This document shows, piece after piece, positions 24,051-31,205 of a stretch of 64,000 nucleotides of DNA. Every line of letters starts with the position of its first letter. Within the stretch, counting starts at the first letter, position 1. The position numbers and the translations under genes were made by a program. The notes under the pieces were generated by a model. That model made no database searches and was not told where the DNA came from. It saw nothing but the letters and a program-made list of their open reading frames with translations. Origin of the DNA: Streptomyces barringtoniae. Lineage in GTDB: Bacteria > Actinomycetota > Actinomycetes > Streptomycetales > Streptomycetaceae. The stretch spans positions 1 to 64,000 of the forward strand of contig NZ_JAJHNP010000007.1 of the NCBI RefSeq assembly GCF_020819595.1. Direction: 5' to 3'.

Positions 24051-26903
24051 ATGAACGCAGGCACGGCCGCGGTGGCCGGGCGCACGGGAGGCTCCGGGCA
24101 GGCCGGGGGCCAGGTCCCGGTGCGCCTCGCGTCCGTGTACCTTCCCGCACCCCTCCCACGCGAGGGCCGCATCGCCTTCTGGGACCCCGAGGGCGGGTCC
24201 CTCGAGGGCGACACCGCCGAGATCACGGTCGTACGACGCCACGGTGCGGGTGTGCGCCGCCGGCAGGTGCCCGCGCTGACGCTGCCGCTCGCCGAGGCCC
24301 TGCCGCTGCTGGTCCGGGCCCGCCGCGACCCGGCCGCCCATCCGGCCACCGCCTGCTGGGGCGCCGCCGCGCTGCACGCGCTGCGGCTGGTCGCCCGCGG
24401 CCGCCTGCTGCCGGGCCTGACCCCGGCCGGCCACGACGCCTGGCGCGCCGGCCCGCTGGAGCCCGCCGACATCGCCCACCTGCGCGCGGTCGCCGCGGCC
24501 CTGCCGCCGGAGGGCCACGCCGTGCCGCTCCCGGACCCGGGCCTGCTCCGGCTGCCCGAACCGGAGGCCCTGGTCCGCTCCTTCCTGGACGCGGTCGCCG
24601 ACACCCTGCCCCGCACCCCGGCCGCCCCGTTCACCGCCGGCCGGCCCTTCGCCGCCCGGGAGCCCGTGGCGCTGCCACAGGCCCATGAATGGGCGGCCGA
24701 GGTCGCCGCCGGCATGGACGCGGGCGTGCGGATCTCGCTCCGCCTGGACCTGTCCGCGTACGACGTCTTCGACGCCGACGCGGGCGTCCAGCAGGCGACC
24801 GGCCCGAGGAACGCGGGCGCGGCCATCGTGCAGGTGCACAGCCTCGCCGACCCCACCCTGGTGGCCGACGCGGCGGCTCTGTGGGCGGGGGAGGCCGACA
24901 CGGCGTTCGGGCCCCGCTCGCGGGTGGACGCCGCCCTCGCGGTGCGGCGCGCGGCCCGCGTGTGGCCGCCCCTGGACCGGCTCGCCGAACAGGACGTGCC
25001 CGATGTGCTCGCCCTGTCCGAGGAGGAGCTGGGTGATTTGCTCGGCGTCGCCGCCACGCGGCTGGCCGCCGCCGGGGTCGCCGTGCACTGGCCCCGGGAC
25101 CTCGCCCGCGACCTCACGGCGGCGGCGGTGGTGCGCCCGGCGCCCGGCTCGGCGACCGACGGCACCGGCTTCTTCGAGAGCGAGGAACTGCTCCAGTTCC
25201 GCTGGCAGCTGGCCCTCGGCGGGGATCCGCTCAGCGAGGCCGAGATGGACACCCTGGCCGAGGCCCACCGCCCGGTCGTACGGCTGCGGGACCGCTGGGT
25301 GCTGGTCGACCCGGCCCTCGTCCGCAAGGCCCGCAAGCGCGAACTGGGCCTGCTCGACCCGGTCGACGCGCTCTCCGTGGCGCTCACCGGCACCGCCGAC
25401 GTCGACGGCGAGAGTGTCGAGGCCGTACCGGTCGGCGCGCTGGCCGCCCTCCGCGACCGGCTCACGGCGGGCCTGCGCCCCGCCGACCCGCCCGCGGGCC
25501 TCGCCGCCACCCTCCGCGACTACCAGCTGCGCGGTCTGGCCTGGCTGGACCTGATGACCTCCCTCGGCCTCGGCGGCTGCCTCGCCGACGACATGGGCCT
25601 CGGCAAGACGGTCACGCTCATCGCCCTGCACCTCAAACGGGCCCGCACCGAGCCGACCCTCGTCGTCTGCCCGGCCTCCCTGCTCGGCAACTGGCAGCGC
25701 GAGATCACCCGCTTCGCACCCGGCGTCCCCGTCCGCCGCTTCCACGGCCCGGACCGCGCCCTCGACGGCCTCGACGGCGGGTTCGTCCTCACCACGTACG
25801 GCACGATGCGATCGGCGGCCGCACAGCTCGCCGACCGTGCCTGGGGGATGGTCGTCGCCGACGAGGCCCAGCACGTGAAGAACCCCTACTCGGCCACCGC
25901 CAAGGCGCTGCGCACCATCCCGGCCCCCGCGCGCGTGGCGCTGACCGGCACCCCGGTGGAGAACAACCTCTCCGAACTGTGGGCCCTGCTCGACTGGACC
26001 ACCCCCGGACTCCTCGGCCCCCTGAAGTCCTTCCGCGCCCGGCACGCCCGCGCGGTGGAGAACGGCGAGGACCAGGAGGCCACCGACCGCCTCGCCCGCC
26101 TGGTCCGGCCGTTCCTGCTCCGCCGCAAGAAGTCCGACCCCGGCATCGTCCCCGAACTGCCCCCCAAGACCGAGACCGACCACCCGGTGCCGCTCACCCG
26201 CGAGCAGGCCGCGCTGTACGAGGCGGTGGTGCGCGAGTCCATGCTGGCCATCGAGATCGCCGAGGGCATCGCCCGCCGGGGCCTGGTCCTGAAACTGCTG
26301 GGCGCCCTGAAGCAGATCTGCGACCACCCGGCGCTGTACCTGAAGGAGGAGACGCACGCCGACCGGCTCGTGGCCCGCTCCGGCAAACTCGCCCTGCTGG
26401 ACGAGCTGTTGGACACCCTCCTCGCCGAGGACGGCTCGGCGCTCGTCTTCACCCAGTACGTCGGCATGGCCCGCCTCATCGCCGCGCACCTGTCCGCCCG
26501 GGCGATCCCGGTGGACCTGCTGCACGGCGGCACTCCCGTCCCGGAACGCGAGCGCATGGTCGACCGCTTCCAGAGCGGTGAAACCCCGATCCTGGTGCTC
26601 TCCCTCAAGGCCGCCGGCACCGGCCTGAACCTCACCCGCGCAGGCCATGTCATCCACTTCGACCGCTGGTGGAACCCGGCGGTCGAGGAACAGGCCACCG
26701 ACCGCGCGTACCGCATCGGCCAGACCCAGCCGGTCCAGGTCCACCGCCTGGTCACCGAGGGCACGGTCGAGGACCGCATCGCCGAGATACTCGCCGCCAA
26801 GCGCGCCCTGGCCGACGCCATCCTGGGCTCCGGCGAGGCGGCCCTCACCGAACTGACGGACCGCGAGCTGTCCGACCTCGTCTCACTGCGGAGGCAGTCA
26901 TGA
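24051..26903 (+). CDS. SNF2-family DEAD/DEAH-box helicase (SWI2/SNF2 ATPase)
   Basis: A 950-residue superfamily-2 protein from ATG 24051 with GGGAGGTGG upstream. Residues 1-450 are an actinobacterial accessory region; the SNF2 motor begins near 480. Motif I is DDMGLGKTVT with K519, motif II is DEAQ (604-607), motif III is LTGTPVENNLSELWALLDW; the helicase C half holds VFTQYVGMARLIAAHL, LSLKAAGTGLNLTRAGHVIHFDRWWNPAVE and the arginine-finger stretch ATDRAYRIGQTQPV. It translocates on double-stranded DNA using ATP. It is coupled by a 4-base overlap to a SWIM zinc-finger protein, a pairing often seen for these genes, suggesting a joint DNA-remodelling or repair role. Confidence 0.95.
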   Translation: MNAGTAAVAGRTGGSGQAGGQVPVRLASVYLPAPLPREGRIAFWDPEGGSLEGDTAEITVVRRHGAGVRRRQVPALTLPLAEALPLLVRARRDPAAHPATACWGAAALHALRLVARGRLLPGLTPAGHDAWRAGPLEPADIAHLRAVAAALPPEGHAVPLPDPGLLRLPEPEALVRSFLDAVADTLPRTPAAPFTAGRPFAAREPVALPQAHEWAAEVAAGMDAGVRISLRLDLSAYDVFDADAGVQQATGPRNAGAAIVQVHSLADPTLVADAAALWAGEADTAFGPRSRVDAALAVRRAARVWPPLDRLAEQDVPDVLALSEEELGDLLGVAATRLAAAGVAVHWPRDLARDLTAAAVVRPAPGSATDGTGFFESEELLQFRWQLALGGDPLSEAEMDTLAEAHRPVVRLRDRWVLVDPALVRKARKRELGLLDPVDALSVALTGTADVDGESVEAVPVGALAALRDRLTAGLRPADPPAGLAATLRDYQLRGLAWLDLMTSLGLGGCLADDMGLGKTVTLIALHLKRARTEPTLVVCPASLLGNWQREITRFAPGVPVRRFHGPDRALDGLDGGFVLTTYGTMRSAAAQLADRAWGMVVADEAQHVKNPYSATAKALRTIPAPARVALTGTPVENNLSELWALLDWTTPGLLGPLKSFRARHARAVENGEDQEATDRLARLVRPFLLRRKKSDPGIVPELPPKTETDHPVPLTREQAALYEAVVRESMLAIEIAEGIARRGLVLKLLGALKQICDHPALYLKEETHADRLVARSGKLALLDELLDTLLAEDGSALVFTQYVGMARLIAAHLSARAIPVDLLHGGTPVPERERMVDRFQSGETPILVLSLKAAGTGLNLTRAGHVIHFDRWWNPAVEEQATDRAYRIGQTQPVQVHRLVTEGTVEDRIAEILAAKRALADAILGSGEAALTELTDRELSDLVSLRRQS

Positions 26904-29077
26904 CGGCCGGAGAACGCGGAGAACAGCGCCCCGCCGACGCCGCCCGCCGGGCCCTGCGGGAGGCACGCCGGCGCGCGGAGACCGCACGGGCCGGGTCCCA
27001 AGATGTCGGGCTCCAGCCGGCCGGATCCGAGGAGGGCAGGACCGAGCGGGCTGGGGCTGAGTGGGCTCGGGGTGAGCGGGCTGGGGCCGAGCGGACTGGG
27101 GCTGACCGGGCGGGTGACCAGGACGCGGGTGATCGATCCGTGTCCGAGGCTGACCGTGCAGATGCCCGAGGCGTGTCCGGGGCCGACCGTGTGGGGGAGC
27201 GGGGCGTGTCCGGGGCCATCCGGGCGGAAGGGCCCCCTGTGCGACCCGCCGACGTGGCCAGGGAAGCACTCCGGTCCGCACGCCGGGAGGCGCTGCGTGC
27301 CGAGGCCGAGGCGGAGGAGGCCGCCGCACGTGGCCGGCGATCGCAGGAGCGCCGTACCCGACGCGGGCCGCGCGCGACCGGTGGCTCCGGCTCCCCGGCA
27401 CCGCGTACTCCTGCCGTCCCCGGACCGGACTCCCCGGCCGCCCGCGCCAAGGCTGCCCAGGACATGCGGCACTACCTGGCCAACGCCTTCCGGATGCCGG
27501 TGTGGTCCGACACCCCGGAGGACGAGACGCCGAGCGCGGGCACCAGCGGCAGCGGCGACAGCACCGAGACCGCCGACCCCACTGACCCCATCGACCCAAC
27601 CGAGCCGCGCCCCGTCACCGCCCCCGCCGGACCGGATCCCACGCCCGCCGGTCCGGGGCCGGCGCGGGACGAGCCGGCGTACCCGCCCGCACCCCCCGCC
27701 ACATCCGCTCCCGCCACCCCCACCGTCCCCGGCGGCACGAACAACCGACGTGGCACCATCCCGCGCCGATCCGACCCCGCAGCCGCGTCCCCCCATGTGC
27801 CCGCCAGCATGGCCACCCCCCACCGCGACTCCGAACTGCGCCGTACGTTCCCCGAGTTCGCGCCCCGGGAGACCACCGACGAGGGTGTGCCGTTCGCGGG
27901 GACCTGGTGGGGCAACGCCTGGGTGGCCGCGCTGGAGCAGGGCGCGCTGGACCCCAAGAGGCTGGCGCGGGGCCGCGGTTATGCCGACCAGGGGCACGTC
28001 GACGCGATCACCGTGACCCCGGGGCTGGTCCTGGCGTACGTCCGGGGAAGCCGGCCCCGCCCGTACCGGGTGCAGGTGCGGGTCCGCACGCTGGAGGACA
28101 CGGACTGGGCGCGCTTCCTGGACGCGGCCGCCGACCGGCCGGGGCACATCGCCGCGCTGCTCGACAAGGAACTGCCCCAGTCCCTCGCCGACTGCGGTGT
28201 GCCCCTGCTGCCCGGCCCCGGTGACCTCGTGCCGCGCTGCAGCTGCCCCGACTCCGGGCACCCCTGCAAGCACGCGGCGGCGCTCTGCTACCAGACGGCA
28301 CGGCTGCTCGACGCCGACCCGTTCGTGCTGCTCCTGCTGCGCGGCCGGGGCGAGCGGAGCCTGCTCGACGCGCTGTCGCGCCGCAGTGCCGCCCGTGCGG
28401 CCCGCGCCGCACAGGAGCGGCAGCCGGAGTCCCTGCCGGGCATGCGCGCCGCCGACGCCCTCGCCCCGCGCCAACTCCCGCCGCTGCCCCCGCCGTTGCC
28501 GGTGCCCCCGCACCCCGAGCAGCCCCCGGTCTATCCGGCGGCGCCCGGCGGCCCGGACCCCTTCGCGCTGGACCAGCTCGCGACCGACGCCGCCGCCCGT
28601 GCCCACGCGCTGCTCGGCACCGGACGAGACCCGGTGGGCGAGCTGACCCTGTGGCAGGACGCGGTGCGCCTGGCCGCCGCCCGCCCCGGCTCCGGCCTCA
28701 CGGCCACCACCCGCACCCTGTACGCCACGCTCGCCACGGCCGTCGGCCGCACCCCGGCCGAGCTGGCGCGGGCCGTCGCGGCCTGGCGCCAGGGCGGGGC
28801 CGCCGGGCTGGCCGTCCTGGAGGAGCCGTGGGATCCGCCGGCCGGCCGCTTCGACCGGGCCCGCCCGCTGCTGCTCGCCGCAGACCTCCCGGCGTTCCGC
28901 CCCTGGCGCAACCGCCTCACCCATCCGCGCGGGCACGTCCAGCTCCGGCTGGGCCGCGACGGCCTGTGGTACGCGTACGAGTCGGAACCGGGCCAGGACG
29001 ACTGGTGGCCCCGCGGCACACCCGACCTGGACCCGGTGGGCGCCCTGACCGGGCTCGGCACACCGGACGACGCCTGA
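26900..29077 (+). CDS. SWIM zinc-finger protein, partner of the SNF2 ATPase
   Basis: A 725-residue protein starting at ATG 26900 within the SNF2 stop. The SWIM motif CxCx6CxH is present as C447, C449, C456 and H458 (CSCPDSGHPCKH), followed by AAALCYQTARLLDADPFVLLLLRG. Residues about 1-300 are low complexity: Ala/Arg/Glu-rich helix fragments and then Pro/Thr/Ala stretches. At 27044-27118 five tandem 15-base units encode ERAGA-like pentapeptides. The folded core starts near residue 310 (TFPEFAPRETTDEGVPFAGTWWGNAWVAALE). SWIM fingers bind DNA or protein; the role is inferred from the coupled helicase. Confidence 0.88.
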   Translation: MTAGERGEQRPADAARRALREARRRAETARAGSQDVGLQPAGSEEGRTERAGAEWARGERAGAERTGADRAGDQDAGDRSVSEADRADARGVSGADRVGERGVSGAIRAEGPPVRPADVAREALRSARREALRAEAEAEEAAARGRRSQERRTRRGPRATGGSGSPAPRTPAVPGPDSPAARAKAAQDMRHYLANAFRMPVWSDTPEDETPSAGTSGSGDSTETADPTDPIDPTEPRPVTAPAGPDPTPAGPGPARDEPAYPPAPPATSAPATPTVPGGTNNRRGTIPRRSDPAAASPHVPASMATPHRDSELRRTFPEFAPRETTDEGVPFAGTWWGNAWVAALEQGALDPKRLARGRGYADQGHVDAITVTPGLVLAYVRGSRPRPYRVQVRVRTLEDTDWARFLDAAADRPGHIAALLDKELPQSLADCGVPLLPGPGDLVPRCSCPDSGHPCKHAAALCYQTARLLDADPFVLLLLRGRGERSLLDALSRRSAARAARAAQERQPESLPGMRAADALAPRQLPPLPPPLPVPPHPEQPPVYPAAPGGPDPFALDQLATDAAARAHALLGTGRDPVGELTLWQDAVRLAAARPGSGLTATTRTLYATLATAVGRTPAELARAVAAWRQGGAAGLAVLEEPWDPPAGRFDRARPLLLAADLPAFRPWRNRLTHPRGHVQLRLGRDGLWYAYESEPGQDDWWPRGTPDLDPVGALTGLGTPDDA

Positions 29078-29096
29078 CCGTCCGGGGCGCGAGAAA

Positions 29097-29138
29097 GCCG
29101 GTGCCGGCAGCGGTTGTCGCTGCCGGCACCGGCCTTTT
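29097..29138. terminator. Bidirectional terminator between SWIM and transglycosylase genes
   Basis: GCCGGTGCCGGCAGCG (29097-29112) pairs perfectly with CGCTGCCGGCACCGGC (29118-29133) across a 5-base loop. It is flanked by AAA on the left and CTTTT on the right, so it could end transcripts from both convergent genes. Confidence 0.9.
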
Positions 29139-29157
29139 GGCGCTGGGGTGCGTCGGC

Positions 29158-29682
29158 TCAGTAGGCGGAGTTGACGTTGTCGATGGAGCCGTAGCGGTGG
29201 GCGGCGTAGTTGGCGGCCGCGGTGATGTTGGCGACCGGGTCGGTGACGCTCTTGGCGGTGCCGGCGACGTGGTAGGCGTTGAAGGTCGGGTCGATGACCT
29301 GGAGGAGGCCCTTGGAGGGGGTGCCCTTCTGGGCGTTGCCGTCCCAGTTGTTCTGGGCGCCGGGGTTGCCGCCGGACTCGCGCATGATGTTGCGCTTGAG
29401 GCCCTCGTAGCTGCCGGGGATGCCCTTGGCCTTCATGATCTGCAGGGACTGCTTGATCCAGCCGTCGAGGCTGTTGGCGGAGCCGCTGGTCGACCGGGCG
29501 GTGGTGCCGCTGTCGTTGGCGGAGGCCGTGACCACCGAGGAGGCGGGCACCTGCGTCGCTTCGGCGGCCTGGGCGTTCGCGGGCATCAGAGTGAGGGCGA
29601 CGGCCGCGGCGCCCGTGGTGGTGATGCCGGTGAGGGCGAGGGTGCGCAGACGGGCGATGCGGGTGCGGGTGGTCATGGTCAT
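29158..29682 (-). CDS. Secreted lytic transglycosylase (SLT domain)
   Basis: A 174-residue exported protein from ATG 29682 (ATG 29676 is an alternative), with GGAG about 12 bases upstream. A signal peptide of about 40 residues ends ANAQA. After a Ser/Thr linker, the SLT domain (about 70-174) shows WIKQSLQIMKAKGIPGSYEGLKRNIMRESGGNP with the catalytic glutamate in RES, then SKGLLQVIDPTFNAYHV and VANITAAANYAAHRYGS. It cleaves peptidoglycan glycan strands and would act in the wall during growth or germination. The leader upstream is long and strongly structured. Confidence 0.9.
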   Translation of the reverse strand: MTMTTRTRIARLRTLALTGITTTGAAAVALTLMPANAQAAEATQVPASSVVTASANDSGTTARSTSGSANSLDGWIKQSLQIMKAKGIPGSYEGLKRNIMRESGGNPGAQNNWDGNAQKGTPSKGLLQVIDPTFNAYHVAGTAKSVTDPVANITAAANYAAHRYGSIDNVNSAY

Positions 29683-29699
29683 ACGGAAGGAACTCTCCA

Positions 29700-29870
29700 C
29701 GGAAGGACGTCGTCGGCGCCGGCCGCTGTCGGTCGCGGTGGCGTGGGGCGGGGGCCCCGTGCTGCGTCGGGAGTGGGCAGATCCGGCGGAATCCCGCTCG
29801 GTCCGCCCGGTGGCTCCCGGCGACGACAGCAATGTTTAGCGACGGGTTCGGCGAGGCGCAATGATGTGAC
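29700..29870 (-). ncRNA. Structured 5' leader of the transglycosylase gene (possible riboswitch-like element)
   Basis: The upstream strand can fold into nested helices: an outer stem made by 29814-29819 with 29768-29773 (CGGGAG/CTCCCG) encloses an inner stem 29802-29807 with 29785-29790 (GGCGGA/TCCGCC) around an 11-base loop. The 5' part contains CCGAACCCGTCGCTAAAC and GGGAGCCACC, and CCGACAGC lies nearer the gene. Cell-wall hydrolase genes in Streptomyces are known targets of ydaO-type cyclic-di-AMP riboswitches, and these words vaguely resemble that class. The GGGGUGAAUC block of the consensus is not seen, so the class is uncertain. Confidence 0.35.
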
Positions 29871-29882
29871 GTACTACCCATC

Positions 29883-29900
29883 TTCGGATAAATGTCCGAA
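29883..29900. promoter_or_regulatory. Inverted repeat in the transglycosylase promoter region
   Basis: TTCGGA-N6-TCCGAA is a perfect 6+6 inverted repeat in a locally A/T-rich stretch about 200 bases upstream of the transglycosylase start. A TAGTAC word that could serve as a -10 box for the leftward gene lies just beyond it (29872-29877). It is a candidate operator. Confidence 0.45.
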
Positions 29901-30380
29901 ATGAGATGCTATGGCGACTTCTGTGCAGCTCAGTCGGGTGATGGGTCTACGGCCTCGGCTAGGACGTGATCTGCGTCCTATGGGTGGCGTCACACCCACG
30001 ACCCCGCCGACGGGGCTCTGTGGCCTCGGCCGGGGCGCCGGTGTCTCTCCTCCGGCCGGCACTTCCAGGACGCCGAACGTCCCGTCGCTCTCCGGTGCAC
30101 CGCCGTCGGCTTCGGCGTCCTCGGTGTCCTCGGCGATCGCCTCGGCCCGGGCCTCCGCCTCCGCGGCGGCGTCCTTCGCCTCCGCGGCGGATCCTTCGCC
30201 GCGGCTCGCGCCTCTGAGTACGCGTCGGCGGCGCCGTCGCGGTTCCGCTGGTCCCCCCCGCCGGCTCGCATGATCTGTGTGGGTCCGGTGTGGTCCGTCG
30301 GGGTGGTGCCTCGGCGCCCGGTGGCCGATGGCATCATGACCGGCCGGATCGGCATCGGCCAGGCGGGGAGACGTGAGACG
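29901..30380. other. Gap without a confident gene; possible frameshifted reading frame on the minus strand
   Basis: I cannot support a whole gene here. On the minus strand an ATG at 30271 opens an acidic Ala-rich helix (GDQRNRDGAADAYSEARAAAKD); the same character continues in another frame a few bases later (SAAEAKDAAAEAEARAEAI, then EDTEDAEADGG), as if one base had been lost near 30190. The second frame keeps G/C third positions to about 30000 and then fades. It may be a decayed or error-broken small gene. The left end of the stretch is A/T-richer and probably holds promoter sequence. Confidence 0.3.
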
Positions 30381-30989
30381 GTGAGGGCGGGACGGGGGTA
30401 CCGGGTGAAGGCCGGCAGCGCACCGAAGACGGTGCCGGGCCGCATCGCGACGGCGATGTTCATGGTGTTCATCGGGGTGCTGTTCAGCGGCCTCGGGATC
30501 GGCGGGGGCGTGGGTCTCGCCGACGGCCTGAAGTACTCCACACGCATGTCCGGCACTCCCGGGCTGCTGAAGATAGAGACCTGCCAGACCACGGGCACCG
30601 GCAAACAGCGCCATACCGACTGCTACGGCCTCTTCCGCTCCGACGATCACCACGTGGTGGACCGGTTCGCCTCCATCGGCGACTCCTACGAGGTCGGGAC
30701 GGTCATGCCGGTCCAGCACGACGCGGAGGGCCACTGTTATCTGGTCGGGGTGGCCCCGACGGCCGGCCGGCTGGCCGGGATCTGCGCCTGTGTGGTGGCA
30801 CTCGTCGCCGGACTGACCGCCCTGTGCGGCGCGTTTTCCACCGTGATGCCGCGGCTGGGCGGCCGGATCGGTGCGGCGTTGTGGCCACCGGGGGCCGGCC
30901 GGATGCTGGGCCGGCTGCTCAAGGCGTGCGGCATCGGTTTCGCCCTCTTCGGCGTGACGGGCGTGATCGGATGGCTGGCCATGCCCTGA
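30381..30989 (+). CDS. Conserved membrane protein of unknown function
   Basis: A protein of about 202 residues from GTG 30381 (GGGGAGACG upstream); GTG 30405 is an equally possible start eight codons later. It has one hydrophobic helix near the start (RIATAMFMVFIGVLFSGLGIGGGVGLADGL), an outer segment with paired cysteines (LLKIETCQTTGTGKQRHTDCYGLF), and two more helices (AGICACVVALVAGLTALCGAF and ACGIGFALFGVTGVIGWLAM). The layout is three membrane spans with an external disulphide-stabilised domain. No family is recognised. It lies 216 bases before the large DHA2 transporter fusion. Confidence 0.65.
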   Translation: MRAGRGYRVKAGSAPKTVPGRIATAMFMVFIGVLFSGLGIGGGVGLADGLKYSTRMSGTPGLLKIETCQTTGTGKQRHTDCYGLFRSDDHHVVDRFASIGDSYEVGTVMPVQHDAEGHCYLVGVAPTAGRLAGICACVVALVAGLTALCGAFSTVMPRLGGRIGAALWPPGAGRMLGRLLKACGIGFALFGVTGVIGWLAMP

Positions 30990-31205
30990 CGACGCGTACG
31001 GGTGACGCGACGGGGGTCCCGTGTGGCGCGGCCTGCCCGGGCCGGGATCTACACTCAGTTGGTAGCCGCAAGCAACGGAACCTGGGCGACGGCCGTCCCG
31101 CCCGTCCGCCGAAGCGTCGCGACGGCGACCCGGTCGACCGCATGACACAGGCCTCGGAGCCGGGCTGGGCCCGGCAGGCGAGGCGAGGCAAGGAGATCCG
31201 CACGT

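Noticed and set aside
23928..26744. Minus-strand open frame of 938 codons opposite the SNF2 gene
   Set aside because: It is a by-product of high G+C at third positions; the translation is low-complexity (Gly/Ala/Arg/Asp), while the plus strand carries all SNF2 motifs.
25886..29881. Minus-strand open frame of 1331 codons
   Set aside because: It runs opposite SNF2 and SWIM and past a strong terminator; there are no recognisable domains and the composition changes along it.
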